A stretch of DNA of 64,000 nucleotides from JBDGYW01 sp964518955 (GCA_964518955.1 CAZFHS010000014.1:58183-122182), one strand, 5' to 3'; counted from the stretch's first letter, positions 16,893 through 26,260 are shown. The notes: generated from the letters alone by a model not told the origin. Numbers and translations are program-made.

Positions 16893-18080
16893 TCACCCAC
16901 CCGTGAGCCTGTACCTCACGATGTAAGGCACGTCGAACTCGTCATAGTCCGCGCCCCATACGAAATCTCCGTCCGCCCCCATGGGCCTGAATCTGACGGG
17001 GAGGGTGACCGTGCCGACTGGCTCTCCTGTTGGCGAGATGACCCGCCAGTCGACGGTCGGTCTGCCTAACTTTTCGGCGCACAACCACACCGACCCGTCT
17101 TTGCCGAGCATTGCAGTGCTCACCGGCGGATGGAACCCAGGTACGTAGAGCGATTTGCGCGCCCACCCGGCTGCTCGATCGTGCGTGGGGGCACTCGGAA
17201 ACGGAGAGCTGGACACCCGTGCCGCCCTCCTGTCGATGAGGCTGTCGATCAGCTGTTCGTCGATTGGGATCGGCGTGTAGTCATACGATCGCGAAAATGT
17301 CGTGTCGCCGGTGAATGTTACGGCAGTTACCGCAAACGTAGCATCTGCAACGTCCGACGGTACCTGCCGATCGACCCTCACCACCAACGGCATATGGCCG
17401 GAGACGGACACGATCTCCGTGTCGGAGAATGGTTGATTCTGGTAGGATGCCATCGAACGCTCGTCGTTGGGGTCGGTCACCTCCCAGGAGGTGTTCTCAA
17501 CGGAGTACACAGCGATGGTGTCGATGATGCGGCACGTCGAGTCGATACGCAGTGTCGCATTCGTTTTTATCTCTCCGCTCGCGACGAGGCGCGACCAGGC
17601 GGGGGAAGCTCCCCGCAACGTTCCGTCGGCGAGCAATCCAGTTGGTCGAGGGGGTGAGTAGGTCGCATCGCCGAGATCGATCGGGATGTTCTGCATCGCG
17701 AGAACTTCCCCACTCAGGCTGAAGTAAGAGAGCCGATAGAGCCCATGATCCAACACCCACAGTGTGTCGCCCAGCATCCCCATCGATCCAGGCCTACTGA
17801 ATTCACCCGGGCCCTCTCCTTCCCCGCCGATCGTCCTGATCGGCGTGCCATCTGGCGAGTGAACTCGAATGGAGTGTTCCTGGGGGTGTATAGTGTAGAT
17901 CGTGCCGTCGGGGCCGACTTCCAGATCTCGAAACCAGGTAAACGAAAGCTCCGGATCGTCTACGCTGCCTATCCTCAATTCCTCGGCGGCCGAGAGTCGT
18001 GTGTCCGAGAAATTGCCGGAGCCGCCGTTGGAAACACACGCAACGAAGGTGAGTGCAACAATGTATGGTATCAGTCGCAT
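16893..18080 (-). CDS. 6-bladed beta-propeller lipoprotein
   Basis: 395 residues. The export signal ends in FVAC, so it is probably a lipoprotein. Propeller blades are visible as NHL-like repeats, with the hallmark EGEGPGEFSRP turn in blade 2 and blade starts such as LEVGPDGTIYTIHPQ and KDGSVWLCAEKLGRPTVDW. The sequence RIGSVDDPELSF makes it a sibling of the propeller at 30115-31416. It follows the other propeller gene (18090-19226) by 9 bp and is last in the sigma/anti-sigma/peptide operon. Propellers of this type are thought to bind proteins, peptides or glycans; no catalytic site is seen. It converges on the RND operon, 15 bp away. Confidence 0.85.
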   Translation of the reverse strand: MRLIPYIVALTFVACVSNGGSGNFSDTRLSAAEELRIGSVDDPELSFTWFRDLEVGPDGTIYTIHPQEHSIRVHSPDGTPIRTIGGEGEGPGEFSRPGSMGMLGDTLWVLDHGLYRLSYFSLSGEVLAMQNIPIDLGDATYSPPRPTGLLADGTLRGASPAWSRLVASGEIKTNATLRIDSTCRIIDTIAVYSVENTSWEVTDPNDERSMASYQNQPFSDTEIVSVSGHMPLVVRVDRQVPSDVADATFAVTAVTFTGDTTFSRSYDYTPIPIDEQLIDSLIDRRAARVSSSPFPSAPTHDRAAGWARKSLYVPGFHPPVSTAMLGKDGSVWLCAEKLGRPTVDWRVISPTGEPVGTVTLPVRFRPMGADGDFVWGADYDEFDVPYIVRYRLTGG

Positions 18081-18089
18081 GGGATGCTC

Positions 18090-19226
18090 CTAATTGCGAA
18101 CGTGAGTGCTTGCGATTGTGGCTACGCCGAGTGGTGAAGAGTCACCGATGTCATAGCGCAACACCGCCGGCTCCGGTTCGTGCCTGGTCGCGTACAAGTG
18201 TTGTCCGGCATCATCCACTGCGATAGTCAGAACAGTGGCATCGAGTTCTATCGCATAAACGAACTCCCCACTCCAGTCGAACACATGAACGAAGCGGCCA
18301 AAGTTGGCGGAACCCGGGAAACCCTCCCTGGTGCGACCTGAAAAGAGAGCGTAGATGTACTCGACAGAAGCGGTCAAGTCGATATACCCGAACCGAAGTT
18401 CCCCACTCGTAGCCATGGTTGGCCTTCCCTTCGACGAGAGGACTTGAAATCTCGGTTCGACTGTGAGGGGACCTTGAAACGTGCCGACGGTAGTTCCGTC
18501 CGAGCGGTAGATCTCGACCTTCGATGCGTAACGTGTCGCGGCAGCCAAGAGATTTCGGTCAGGGTGAACCGCTAGCGTTGCCTGGTTCACCTGTTGCACA
18601 ACTTCCGGTGGCGCGGTTGTAGAAACCGCGGGCAATTCACCGACAACGTACCTGAAAACCCCTTCGGCTGAGAGGAACGCGATGCGCCCGCGGGTGAAGA
18701 ACCCAAGGCTCACCAGCGTATTGGAATCCACCCATGCCGGCCCGGTGAGCACGGCGGGAGCTTGAATACCAATTATTCTGCCAACGACCGGTGCCGGCCC
18801 TGCATTCCCTTCGAGTAGTCCTACATGCGTGAGCCGTGCCAGTGCCGCGTCATAAACCCACATATTCGCGGGCCCCGTAGATACCGGATCCATCGTCCAT
18901 GCCTGCTCGAACTCTCCGGGCCCGGAGCCGCGCCGCCCGAATTGCACGGCCGTTCCTTTGTGCTCGGGATCGAACGCATGAAACACGGAATCGGAAGAGA
19001 GGTCCGAGACTACGACGTACCTCCCGACGACTGCTATCTCAGTGGGTATCGCTATCGAGGGTCCATCGTAAACGATTTGACCGGGCAGGTTCTTGAGAAG
19101 TAGATCGTCGTGGCTCAGCTCCGGCGGGCCTGAACCACCTCTCCCCACCGCAGACCGACACTGAATTGAGCAAAGGCACGCCCCGGCCAGGAGCACATGA
19201 GAGGCACGAACCGCGAAATGCCGCAA
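18090..19226 (-). CDS. 6-bladed beta-propeller protein, BF3164/TolB-like, exported
   Basis: 378 residues. The N-terminal signal (ASHVLLAGACLCSIQC) ends in Cys, giving a possible lipoprotein. Blades include VVVSDLSSDSVFHAFDPEHKG followed by FGRRGSGPGEFEQ and MWVYDAALARLTHV, the pattern of the Bacteroidetes TolB-like BF3164 propellers rather than the DSAGVxIVE group seen elsewhere here. The start is probably TTG, only 4 bp after the stop of the cysteine-rich peptide gene, so the two are translationally coupled. In Bacteroidetes a small NVEALA peptide gene commonly precedes such a propeller; the same order here suggests that the propeller acts on or binds the peptide. That link is inference. Confidence 0.82.
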   Translation of the reverse strand: MRHFAVRASHVLLAGACLCSIQCRSAVGRGGSGPPELSHDDLLLKNLPGQIVYDGPSIAIPTEIAVVGRYVVVSDLSSDSVFHAFDPEHKGTAVQFGRRGSGPGEFEQAWTMDPVSTGPANMWVYDAALARLTHVGLLEGNAGPAPVVGRIIGIQAPAVLTGPAWVDSNTLVSLGFFTRGRIAFLSAEGVFRYVVGELPAVSTTAPPEVVQQVNQATLAVHPDRNLLAAATRYASKVEIYRSDGTTVGTFQGPLTVEPRFQVLSSKGRPTMATSGELRFGYIDLTASVEYIYALFSGRTREGFPGSANFGRFVHVFDWSGEFVYAIELDATVLTIAVDDAGQHLYATRHEPEPAVLRYDIGDSSPLGVATIASTHVRN

Positions 19227-19230
19227 GGGG

Positions 19231-19455
19231 TCAGCCCCCGCTCGAGCGATACAACTTGCATGGTGTCATGTTTGGCCTGTCACCGCAGAAGGAGAATAGC
19301 TCGCTGCAGCAGTCCTCTCCTTCAGCACAGGCCTCGCTCCTTACGATGTTTGCCGCAACACCGTTGGACGCCGTTTGCCCAAAACTCACAGGCGTCAGGC
19401 TCAAGAGTGAAGCTAGGGCCAGCGAACGGGTGATCAGCCGAAAACGAATCTTCAT
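19231..19455 (-). CDS. Small secreted cysteine-rich peptide (74 aa)
   Basis: A clear signal peptide (basic MKIRFRLITR, hydrophobic SLALASLLSL, cleavage near SFG-Q) is followed by a mature part of about 47 residues with five cysteines (43, 49, 50, 57, 66) and an acidic turn CAEGEDCCSE. GGAG lies 7 bp before the ATG, supporting translation. It begins 27 bp after the anti-sigma/thioredoxin-fold gene and ends 4 bp before a propeller gene. Size, signal, late cysteines and partner match the layout of Bacteroidetes NVEALA peptides, although the NVEALA string itself is not present (NGVAANIV occupies a similar position). It could be a modified or cross-linked exported peptide. Function unknown. Confidence 0.75.
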   Translation of the reverse strand: MKIRFRLITRSLALASLLSLTPVSFGQTASNGVAANIVRSEACAEGEDCCSELFSFCGDRPNMTPCKLYRSSGG

Positions 19456-19482
19456 CTTGTCGCTCCAGTTGTCTTCGCGTTT

Positions 19483-21663
19483 TCACCTAGGCGCCGCCAC
19501 CGCGGTTCCTGATGCGACATCTCTGCTCTGAGCTACCAATGCCTCCACCACACGCACCGACGGTTTGAAGTCGCCCTTGTAACGCATCCTGAATTGATCG
19601 TCGATCACTACATAGCTCGGAGTAGCCCACCAATCGAAGCTCTGCTTGACTTCCCCGTACGCGTCGTAATACAGATCCAGGTCGAGACCACTGGATTCGA
19701 CGAATTCGAGCATCTCGGTTGGTGCCCCATCGGTAACGACCAGAACCTCCGCGTCGACGTCTGCCCACCGTCTGCGCAGAGAATCGACTTGAGTCAGCGT
19801 CCGTTCGCCAGGCGGCCCACAGGAATAGTGCCAGAGCACCAGCAGCAGCACGCGCCCATCTGCGAGCGCACGTATAGGAACGGCATCGCCATCACTGTCG
19901 GCTACCGACGGATCGTCGAGGTACGACGCATGAGTGGCGGCATCGGTTAGCAACCTTTGCCACATCTCCGATCGCCCGTTCGCAACTAGGTTCGCCCAAC
20001 GGCCGCCGTCCACCATTGCTAGCGCGGCGGATTCCGCCTGCGTTTTCAGTGCGGAATCGGTGGTAGGGTCAGCCGCGATCCATGAGAACAGCTCTATCGC
20101 ACCGGCGCTGTCGCCCAACTCCATTTTCGCTTCGGCCGCTGTGCTGAAAACGTCGGCATTCCAACCCGTTGCCAAGGCCAGGTCGAGGGTGTCCACTCCG
20201 GCCGCCACATCGCCCTCCGCAATCAAGGCCCTGCCGAGCGTGGCGAGGTAGAGTCGGCGCGCACTGTCCTGACGGGCCTTGAACAGGTCGACCGGTTCGA
20301 GCAGGTAACGGTCGGTTTCGCTTATAGCATCCAGGCGCATTAGCAGGTCGCGAACGCTGATCATTCCTGCTTCTCTGAGTTCCGGATGCCGGACGAAGTC
20401 TGATACCATGCTCCACTGTGGCCACGGCCGCATGGCCTCCACGCGCGGTTTCCATATCTCCATTGCGCGTGTGTTGCCCAACTGTGACGCGGCATAGTAT
20501 GCGGCGCTTGGCAGGAATTCATGGGCCTGACCGTACTCCTCCCAGATCTCCTCGAGACGGTCCAGGCGCGCATCCAGATCGTCGGGGTAATCATCGTATG
20601 TGCGGCGTGCGAGGTGCTGCACCCGCGTTGGGTGGTTGGGCGCTTCTCGAGCGAGTCTGTTCCACCAGAAATCTGTAATCGCCGAATCCTTTGAGTCGGA
20701 GAAGGCGACCCAGTACATCATCGCAACGTCATCTCTGCTGAGCGAACTATCGTCGGCAAACCTCCCGTGCAGGCTGTCAGCTCTATCGGCAATGACGGCC
20801 AACACGCTGTCCTGCCCGCGGCCTCCCGGGACCCAACGCTCAAACGCGGACAGCATGTACCACGACTCGATTCGTTCGGGGTGAAGCTCAGCGGTGAGCT
20901 TTGCATTCCTTGCCGCCTCGGTCCAATTCCTCCCCATGAGTTCGGCGTAACGTTGTTTCAGTGACGCGAAGCTCGGTCTCTCGCCGTCATAGGCAAAGAG
21001 TTCCCAAAGCGCCTCACCATTCGTATCGGCTCGCTGGCCAGTAGAATCCTCGACGGCAAAGACTGCGTACACGGTGGAATCGGGCAACACGACTGATCCA
21101 CGGAAAACTCCCTGGCTGTCACGTATCAATTCCGCTGCATTCACCTGGTGGGATGTGCGCCGGTAGGTCCGATCGTTTGGTCGCCGGAAGCGCGCGCGCA
21201 GTACTAATCGGTCGTTGTCCGCCAAGAAGCTGTTCGCCCGGTACTCGACCTGAATCGTTGCACCGGCTGTTGGGTGCTCTGGGACAAAGCGCAACTCGCT
21301 ATGGTCGGCACTCAGCGAGCTTGGATTAAGAATGACGATGCCCGCCGCGGCGACGGCCGTTAATACCGCGGCTGCGGCCGCAGCAACGCGCAAGTCGAAC
21401 TTTTTCACCGGCAGCGGGTCGGCGCTGGGCAATATGATCCGTTCACCCGCCGCGCGGCGTGCCAAGACACTCTCCAACGCACCGGCTGGTGCGTCCTCGT
21501 CGAGAAGCGAGGGAGCCTCGCGAGAGATACCCCTGATAGACTGTACGATCGAGCGGCACCTCGTGCACTCGGCCAGATGCCGCGCAATGCGTGCGCGAGC
21601 ACGAGCACCCAGGTCGCCGTCTGCGAAGCGGTTCAGCTGGTTGAAACGCGGATGGAGTATCAC
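19483..21663 (-). CDS. Zinc anti-sigma factor fused to a periplasmic domain with C-terminal thioredoxin fold
   Basis: 726 residues. The N-terminal cytoplasmic ZAS domain has H29-x3-C33-x2-C36 (HLAECTRC). One membrane helix lies at about 93-112. A long periplasmic part contains a beta module (about 120-225) and a helical, TPR-like region. A thioredoxin-like domain closes the protein, with LWHYSCGPP carrying a single Cys (615) where TlpA/ResA have CxxC, and a cis-Pro in WATPSYVV (about 682). Its ATG overlaps the sigma gene stop (ATGA), so it is the cognate membrane anti-sigma factor. The output domain could sense redox state or peptides in the periplasm. The missing second Cys means it is unlikely to be an ordinary disulfide reductase. 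Confidence 0.85.
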   Translation of the reverse strand: MILHPRFNQLNRFADGDLGARARARIARHLAECTRCRSIVQSIRGISREAPSLLDEDAPAGALESVLARRAAGERIILPSADPLPVKKFDLRVAAAAAAVLTAVAAAGIVILNPSSLSADHSELRFVPEHPTAGATIQVEYRANSFLADNDRLVLRARFRRPNDRTYRRTSHQVNAAELIRDSQGVFRGSVVLPDSTVYAVFAVEDSTGQRADTNGEALWELFAYDGERPSFASLKQRYAELMGRNWTEAARNAKLTAELHPERIESWYMLSAFERWVPGGRGQDSVLAVIADRADSLHGRFADDSSLSRDDVAMMYWVAFSDSKDSAITDFWWNRLAREAPNHPTRVQHLARRTYDDYPDDLDARLDRLEEIWEEYGQAHEFLPSAAYYAASQLGNTRAMEIWKPRVEAMRPWPQWSMVSDFVRHPELREAGMISVRDLLMRLDAISETDRYLLEPVDLFKARQDSARRLYLATLGRALIAEGDVAAGVDTLDLALATGWNADVFSTAAEAKMELGDSAGAIELFSWIAADPTTDSALKTQAESAALAMVDGGRWANLVANGRSEMWQRLLTDAATHASYLDDPSVADSDGDAVPIRALADGRVLLLVLWHYSCGPPGERTLTQVDSLRRRWADVDAEVLVVTDGAPTEMLEFVESSGLDLDLYYDAYGEVKQSFDWWATPSYVVIDDQFRMRYKGDFKPSVRVVEALVAQSRDVASGTAVAAPR

Positions 21664-22235
21664 GGCAGCACCTCCAGTTCCTGCCTGAGCCGTTTGCGGG
21701 CTCGATACAGCTTGATCTTCGACGCCGTCACCGATATTCCGAGTATCTCGCCTATTTCGGCGTGCGTGTAACCCTCGACTTCCTTGAGCACGAACACCGA
21801 CCGCAGGTGCTGCGGGAGTTTCTGAAATGCCCTTTCCAGTGCGATTCTATCAACAACCGATCCGGGTGACGTTGCACTCGGAATCGAAGACCCGTGCTCG
21901 AGCGAAGATTCGCGCCTGATTCTGTGTTTTCTCAGCTTCATCAGTGCGGTTCGGACCGCTACACGCTTGATCCAGCCTTCCAGACTTCCTCTACCCTCAT
22001 AAGTCTTGAGCGCTTCCGGGAGACCGAGGAAAACATCCTGCAGCACATCCTCTGCATCGGCCGGGTCTTTCATGAAGCGCAAAGCGAGCCGGTACACTAC
22101 GCCACCGTATCGTTCGTACAGCCGGGCAATGGTAGCTGGATCTCCGCATCGCGTGGCGCCAAGCGGCAGGTCCCGGCCGTCATCACCGGTCATAGACCGT
22201 AATCCCCGAACGCCCGCTGATTCGTTGATGGCCAC
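21660..22235 (-). CDS. ECF-family RNA polymerase sigma factor
   Basis: 191 residues. Region 2 reads LYERYGGVVYRLALRFMKDP then AEDVLQDVFLGL; region 4 reads FQKLPQHLRSVFVLKEVEGY then THAEIGEILGISVTASKIKL. These are the two sigma domains of an extracytoplasmic-function sigma factor. The first 36 residues are extra; the start is GTG at 22235 or ATG at 22193 (codon 15), and no ribosome site decides. It is coupled to the anti-sigma gene and heads the run through the peptide and two propellers, so it probably controls its own operon. Confidence 0.92.
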   Translation of the reverse strand: MAINESAGVRGLRSMTGDDGRDLPLGATRCGDPATIARLYERYGGVVYRLALRFMKDPADAEDVLQDVFLGLPEALKTYEGRGSLEGWIKRVAVRTALMKLRKHRIRRESSLEHGSSIPSATSPGSVVDRIALERAFQKLPQHLRSVFVLKEVEGYTHAEIGEILGISVTASKIKLYRARKRLRQELEVLP

Positions 22236-22287
22236 TCATTTACGAGATGCTTTGGGATGGTCATTGGTTACACTTGTCGCTGCAGCG

Positions 22288-23550
22288 CTAGTCTTTGATC
22301 AGCCTGTACATCTTCACCTGCTCGACATCCATCTCGGTCCGCCACCTGCCGATTAGATGGTCGACGCCAACATGGATGAACCGGCCGCCTGGCGGTATGC
22401 GCACAGTGCCAAGCCAGCGACCCTCAGCAATGAACACGTTCCAGGTGCCTGCCCGGTCGTCGTGCCCAAAGCTGAACTCTGCCACCCAGATGTTGCCGAG
22501 TTCGTCGACCAAGAAGTCACCGTACGCCGGTTTCGTTTCGGGGAAAACGAGATCTCTTACCGTTCGCCTCGACCAATCGTCTCCGTCTTCTACGAAGTAT
22601 TCGCGAAACTCATTCTTGTCGCGCTCGGTGACAGGTGGGTTCGGTATCGGTCTGCGAATGATGCGGCGGAGCGAACCAGTCTCACTGATCACGCGGATCT
22701 CATACGATGCGCTCGAGCCGTGGTAGAGATTCTCTCCGAAAGTAACCGTGGTCGCATTTCTGCCGAACGGGGCGTCCGCGAAGATTCCGCTCTGCATTGC
22801 CACCCCAGTCGAGGGATCCCTCCCCCTGCCCACCACCTCACTCAATCCAAAGCGCCAGAGGAACTCTCCCAGGGTGTTCAGCAGCTCGCCTTCCTTCGAG
22901 TTTCGCCCGTACACCACGCTGGTTTTGTCGTACCGCAATCCCGATTGGGATGGTTTGTTGCGATCGAATACGAACTGCCTGCCGAGGATGGTGCCGTCGG
23001 CGAACACACCAACCCCAACGGTCTGTGAGGATCCCGGATCACGGTGCAACATGATCGTTCTTCCGTATTCACCTGTGGATGAGAACACCGAGAGACGATC
23101 TTGACCCCAATCGTTAATGAAGAGCGAGTCTCCCACCAGCCACACACCCGTCATTCTCTTGAACTCTCCTGGACCGAAACCGTCTCGGCCAACCGAGTAA
23201 AGGAAAGAACCGGCCGAGTCGTAGAATCGGAGTTCATCTGTTCCGGAGTTGGCGATCAGTATGTTGCCATCGCGAAGGCGCAAGGCTGCTGCGACACCAT
23301 GCAGCGAATACTCTTCGGGCCCGTCCTCGCTACCGATAGTGAACACGGGTTCTTCAGAGAGGCGCCACCCTTCCCCTTCCTCCCACAAGGGAGCCAGGCT
23401 CTCGACAATGGTTACGCCGGCGCTGTCCCGCACTACGACCATCGATGACGAACCGCTATCGGAGCACGCAGCGAAAACCCACGCTATGACGATCATGGTT
23501 GTGGATCCGCGAACAATGCTCCGCGTCGTGGAGACCTCGTTTCTCATCAC
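22288..23550 (-). CDS. 6-bladed beta-propeller lipoprotein, DSAGVTIVE group
   Basis: 420 residues; lipobox FAAC near residue 29. After the signal comes VVVRDSAGVTIVES, the N-terminal signature of this group, then a strand pair EPVFTIGSEDGPEEYSLHGV and blades with DELRFYDSAGSFLYSVGRDG and FGPGEFKRM. The C-terminus reads LIGRWRTEMDVEQVKMYRLI, also typical. It overlaps the upstream propeller gene (GTGA at 23547-23550), so two paralogues are made from one message. Probably a periplasmic or surface lipoprotein; ligand unknown. Confidence 0.85.
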   Translation of the reverse strand: MMRNEVSTTRSIVRGSTTMIVIAWVFAACSDSGSSSMVVVRDSAGVTIVESLAPLWEEGEGWRLSEEPVFTIGSEDGPEEYSLHGVAAALRLRDGNILIANSGTDELRFYDSAGSFLYSVGRDGFGPGEFKRMTGVWLVGDSLFINDWGQDRLSVFSSTGEYGRTIMLHRDPGSSQTVGVGVFADGTILGRQFVFDRNKPSQSGLRYDKTSVVYGRNSKEGELLNTLGEFLWRFGLSEVVGRGRDPSTGVAMQSGIFADAPFGRNATTVTFGENLYHGSSASYEIRVISETGSLRRIIRRPIPNPPVTERDKNEFREYFVEDGDDWSRRTVRDLVFPETKPAYGDFLVDELGNIWVAEFSFGHDDRAGTWNVFIAEGRWLGTVRIPPGGRFIHVGVDHLIGRWRTEMDVEQVKMYRLIKD

Positions 23551-24863
23551 CGAACGATCCTCAGCAGTTGAACTCGTTCCACGTCTAGCTCATCACGTAC
23601 AACTCCAACTATCGTCGCACCACGCACGCGTGTCATTCGGTAACGATGCGGGACTTCCACATTCGCGTACCAGCGACCTTCACGGTCATGTACTTCCCAT
23701 GTGGTTCCTCCAAGCACTGCGACGTAGTACGGGTTGTGCAGCGCTATAGGATCTAGTTCCGTCAGCGGCCCCATGCGACGAACCCAGAAGCCGCCGTCGG
23801 GTGTCGCAAGAACAGCTGTGATCGTGGGCACGATGTCAGGAAAGGTGATATTTTCCGGCAGAGGAGCATTAGGGTCTTCGGCGGCCGAGAGATACACATC
23901 GGTCAGTGCTTCTCTGTCGGCGTCGTTCGTAGCGCGTGCACTCCACGAGGAGTTACGGACGATTCGTTTGAGCGATCCGTCGAGTCCGTGAACTGTTAGC
24001 TCGTTTCCCTCGAGATCGGACCAGATGACGTCACCCTCAGAGAGTACATCGTAAAACGCAGCGTTAACGATCAGCGGGCGCAGCAATGCTCTCACATCTC
24101 CCTGGTCCGGTGGGCGGTAGTCGAACGTCAGTAGTGTGTCAAACTTCGTTTGAGCAGAGTCAGTCAGAAGCAGAGCATCCCATGGCACGAATTTCCCCTC
24201 TGCGCTGACGTTTACCGTGAACCAGCGCACGAGCAGACGTCCGTCATCGAGCAGCTGAAACTGGTAGGGACCTGGACGGACCGAATGGCGCATCGGCAAG
24301 GTTCGAACGGTCGAACCCTCTTGGTCGAACACCGTTATCCGCATTTGCCATCCGTCGAGCGTGAAGATCGAATCTCGAATACCGGCCCTGATCTGCACAG
24401 TAGACATGCTGAACTCGCCCGGCCCTTCACCCGCACCGCCTATGCGAAACAGAAACTCCCCAGCAGGCGAATAAACCGTCGCGTGCTGGGCCTGACGATC
24501 CAGCACCAGAACTCGGCCGCGAGCATCGATGTCTACGTCCGAGATGAGGCCAAATGTGTACTCGTCTGGACCGTCGAGCTGCCCTATGGTGAGTGCCGGC
24601 TCCGTTTGCCATTGCTCCAGGTTTGCCGGGGTGTCGGTGTTTTTGACGATAGTGACGCCGGCACTGTCGACGACCGTGACAGAATCATGCGAGTTTGAGT
24701 CTGTATTACACCCTGAGAGGAGGACAGTAAGAATCCCAACGAGGTTGATCGTTGCGATACGAACTGTCGCCAACGGAGGCGGACGTGTGGAACAACTGAT
24801 TCGACCAGGTCTTACGAGCGCTGGCATGCGGTTGTCCAAATAGGAGGAGCCCAGTTGTCTCAA
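23547..24863 (-). CDS. 6-bladed beta-propeller lipoprotein, DSAGVTIVK variant
   Basis: Up to 438 residues. The lipobox LLSGC lies about 51 residues in, so the true start is probably downstream of 24863; ATG at 24827 or TTG at 24773 would give a normal signal, but no ribosome site is clear. Signature: VTVVDSAGVTIVKN, then EPALTIGQLDGPDEYTFGLI, GAGEGPGEFSMST in blade 2, and a C-terminus ending VVRDELDVERVQLLRIV. It is the first of two coupled propeller genes. Same fold as its neighbour but clearly diverged, so this is not a recent tandem duplication. Confidence 0.83.
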   Translation of the reverse strand: MRQLGSSYLDNRMPALVRPGRISCSTRPPPLATVRIATINLVGILTVLLSGCNTDSNSHDSVTVVDSAGVTIVKNTDTPANLEQWQTEPALTIGQLDGPDEYTFGLISDVDIDARGRVLVLDRQAQHATVYSPAGEFLFRIGGAGEGPGEFSMSTVQIRAGIRDSIFTLDGWQMRITVFDQEGSTVRTLPMRHSVRPGPYQFQLLDDGRLLVRWFTVNVSAEGKFVPWDALLLTDSAQTKFDTLLTFDYRPPDQGDVRALLRPLIVNAAFYDVLSEGDVIWSDLEGNELTVHGLDGSLKRIVRNSSWSARATNDADREALTDVYLSAAEDPNAPLPENITFPDIVPTITAVLATPDGGFWVRRMGPLTELDPIALHNPYYVAVLGGTTWEVHDREGRWYANVEVPHRYRMTRVRGATIVGVVRDELDVERVQLLRIVR

Positions 24864-25013
24864 TCTGTTACACGGGATGTCGGAGGGCGTTCCTCTCGTC
24901 AGCCGTAAAGCGTTCGCGATCGTATCGAGTGACGAAAGAAGACACTCGAGCCTGCAGATCGAACATTCATCTCTGCGACTACGGTTGGCGTGGCGGTGTT
25001 GGTGCTGTAGCTG

Positions 25014-26183
25014 CTAGCCGCGCCCAGCGACCAACCGGTACCGCTCCAGCCAGATGAGACCCACGTCGTCCTTTCGCGTGACATAGGCTGTTGAAACCCG
25101 ATCGCCAGTTGCACCGAATCCAATCACTTTCGATCGAGGCGGTAGCTCGAGTGATCCAACTCGCACCCCACGGTCGTCGAAGATCTCAATTCGACCTGGA
25201 CCTCCCGCGGGCATCATGCGTTTCACCCAGGCTTCTCCCGCTGGAGATATGATTGTGTTGCCCGGGGTGAACACGGGCAGAGACTCTGGCCAGCCGAGGT
25301 CATCCAACTTCGGCGCAGCACTAGCAGGAATCCCTCTTTGCGTGCTTCGACTCTGCACTCCATCTTCACTGAATTCTGTCATTACATAGGAAGCATTGGA
25401 CACGAAGTTCTCCAGCTCGGCTTCCTGTTCCGGAGTTCCACAAGGAAAGGTCTCTGCCTCGTTGGGCGGGCCACTGATAACGCGCCCGTCTGGAAAATGC
25501 CAATCCACCGAGTACCCGTTTGCCCGTATCACAGCAACGCGGCCATCGCTCCCCACTGCCCAGTCGTCGTATGGCCTCAGCATCGGGCGTTTCTCTCCCC
25601 GTTGGCGCCGTGCGAATGGAGTATGCCACGTCGACACGACTCGTGTCTCTTCACGCGTCGCCCTGTTTACCCTGTACATAGTCGTGGAGTCCGAGGGATC
25701 GTTCCTATAGTTCATGCCGCCGGCGTACACATTTCCTTCGGCATCTACGAAACTTGGGCGGATCGATCGCCCATACCCGTCTTCCGTCGGAGTGGTGATC
25801 GGCGCCCATTCCACAAACTTTCCCTCCGGATCAATCACCGTTAGGCGTCCGTTACCCAAGTCAACGAGAAGCGTTGAGTCACCCGGTAACGGAAAGACCC
25901 TGTCAGGTCCATTGTACTCATTGGGGCCTGCGCCCTTCCTGCCGAGTGTGTCAGCAGTACCGTTAGCCATGTCGATGCGAAGCAGCACCTGACTGGTAGG
26001 ATCTGCCGCAAAGATTGTCCCATCGCTGAGCTCCCGCACGCCGCTGAGGTAGCTGAATGCGTGGGGGTAGCTTGCATCCAAAACCAAACTGTCGTATCGG
26101 CGATCGCCGTTGCCCGATTCAGTGTCACCTGTGCAGTACGTGAGTGCTAGAATACAGGTAACCGCAAGGAATGCTCTCTTCAT
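25014..26183 (-). CDS. 6-bladed beta-propeller lipoprotein, paralogue of 61652-62872
   Basis: 389 residues from ATG at 26183, which has GGAGG about 6 bp upstream and starts a proper signal (MKRAFLAVTCILALTYC, lipidated Cys17). The first blades read LSGVRELSDGTIFAADP, QVLLRIDMANGTADTLG, KGAGPNEYNGPDRVFPLPG, and are nearly the same in the copy at 61652-62872. The mid-part contains VKRMMPAGGPGRIEIFDDRG. It lies 77 bp downstream of the M56/TonB gene on the same strand and may be under BlaI-type control; that is inference. Confidence 0.85.
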   Translation of the reverse strand: MKRAFLAVTCILALTYCTGDTESGNGDRRYDSLVLDASYPHAFSYLSGVRELSDGTIFAADPTSQVLLRIDMANGTADTLGRKGAGPNEYNGPDRVFPLPGDSTLLVDLGNGRLTVIDPEGKFVEWAPITTPTEDGYGRSIRPSFVDAEGNVYAGGMNYRNDPSDSTTMYRVNRATREETRVVSTWHTPFARRQRGEKRPMLRPYDDWAVGSDGRVAVIRANGYSVDWHFPDGRVISGPPNEAETFPCGTPEQEAELENFVSNASYVMTEFSEDGVQSRSTQRGIPASAAPKLDDLGWPESLPVFTPGNTIISPAGEAWVKRMMPAGGPGRIEIFDDRGVRVGSLELPPRSKVIGFGATGDRVSTAYVTRKDDVGLIWLERYRLVAGRG

Positions 26184-26260
26184 CCTGGCCTCCAGGCCAA
26201 TGTGAACACTGAGATATCGAGCACGATCTGCCTGACCTTGGCTGAGGTGCGAATACACCT

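Noticed and set aside
24864..25013. Small peptide frame MNVRSAGSS and so on, upstream of a propeller pair
   Set aside because: 23 residues with no signal and no Cys; I looked for a second peptide like the one at 19231 and did not find one.
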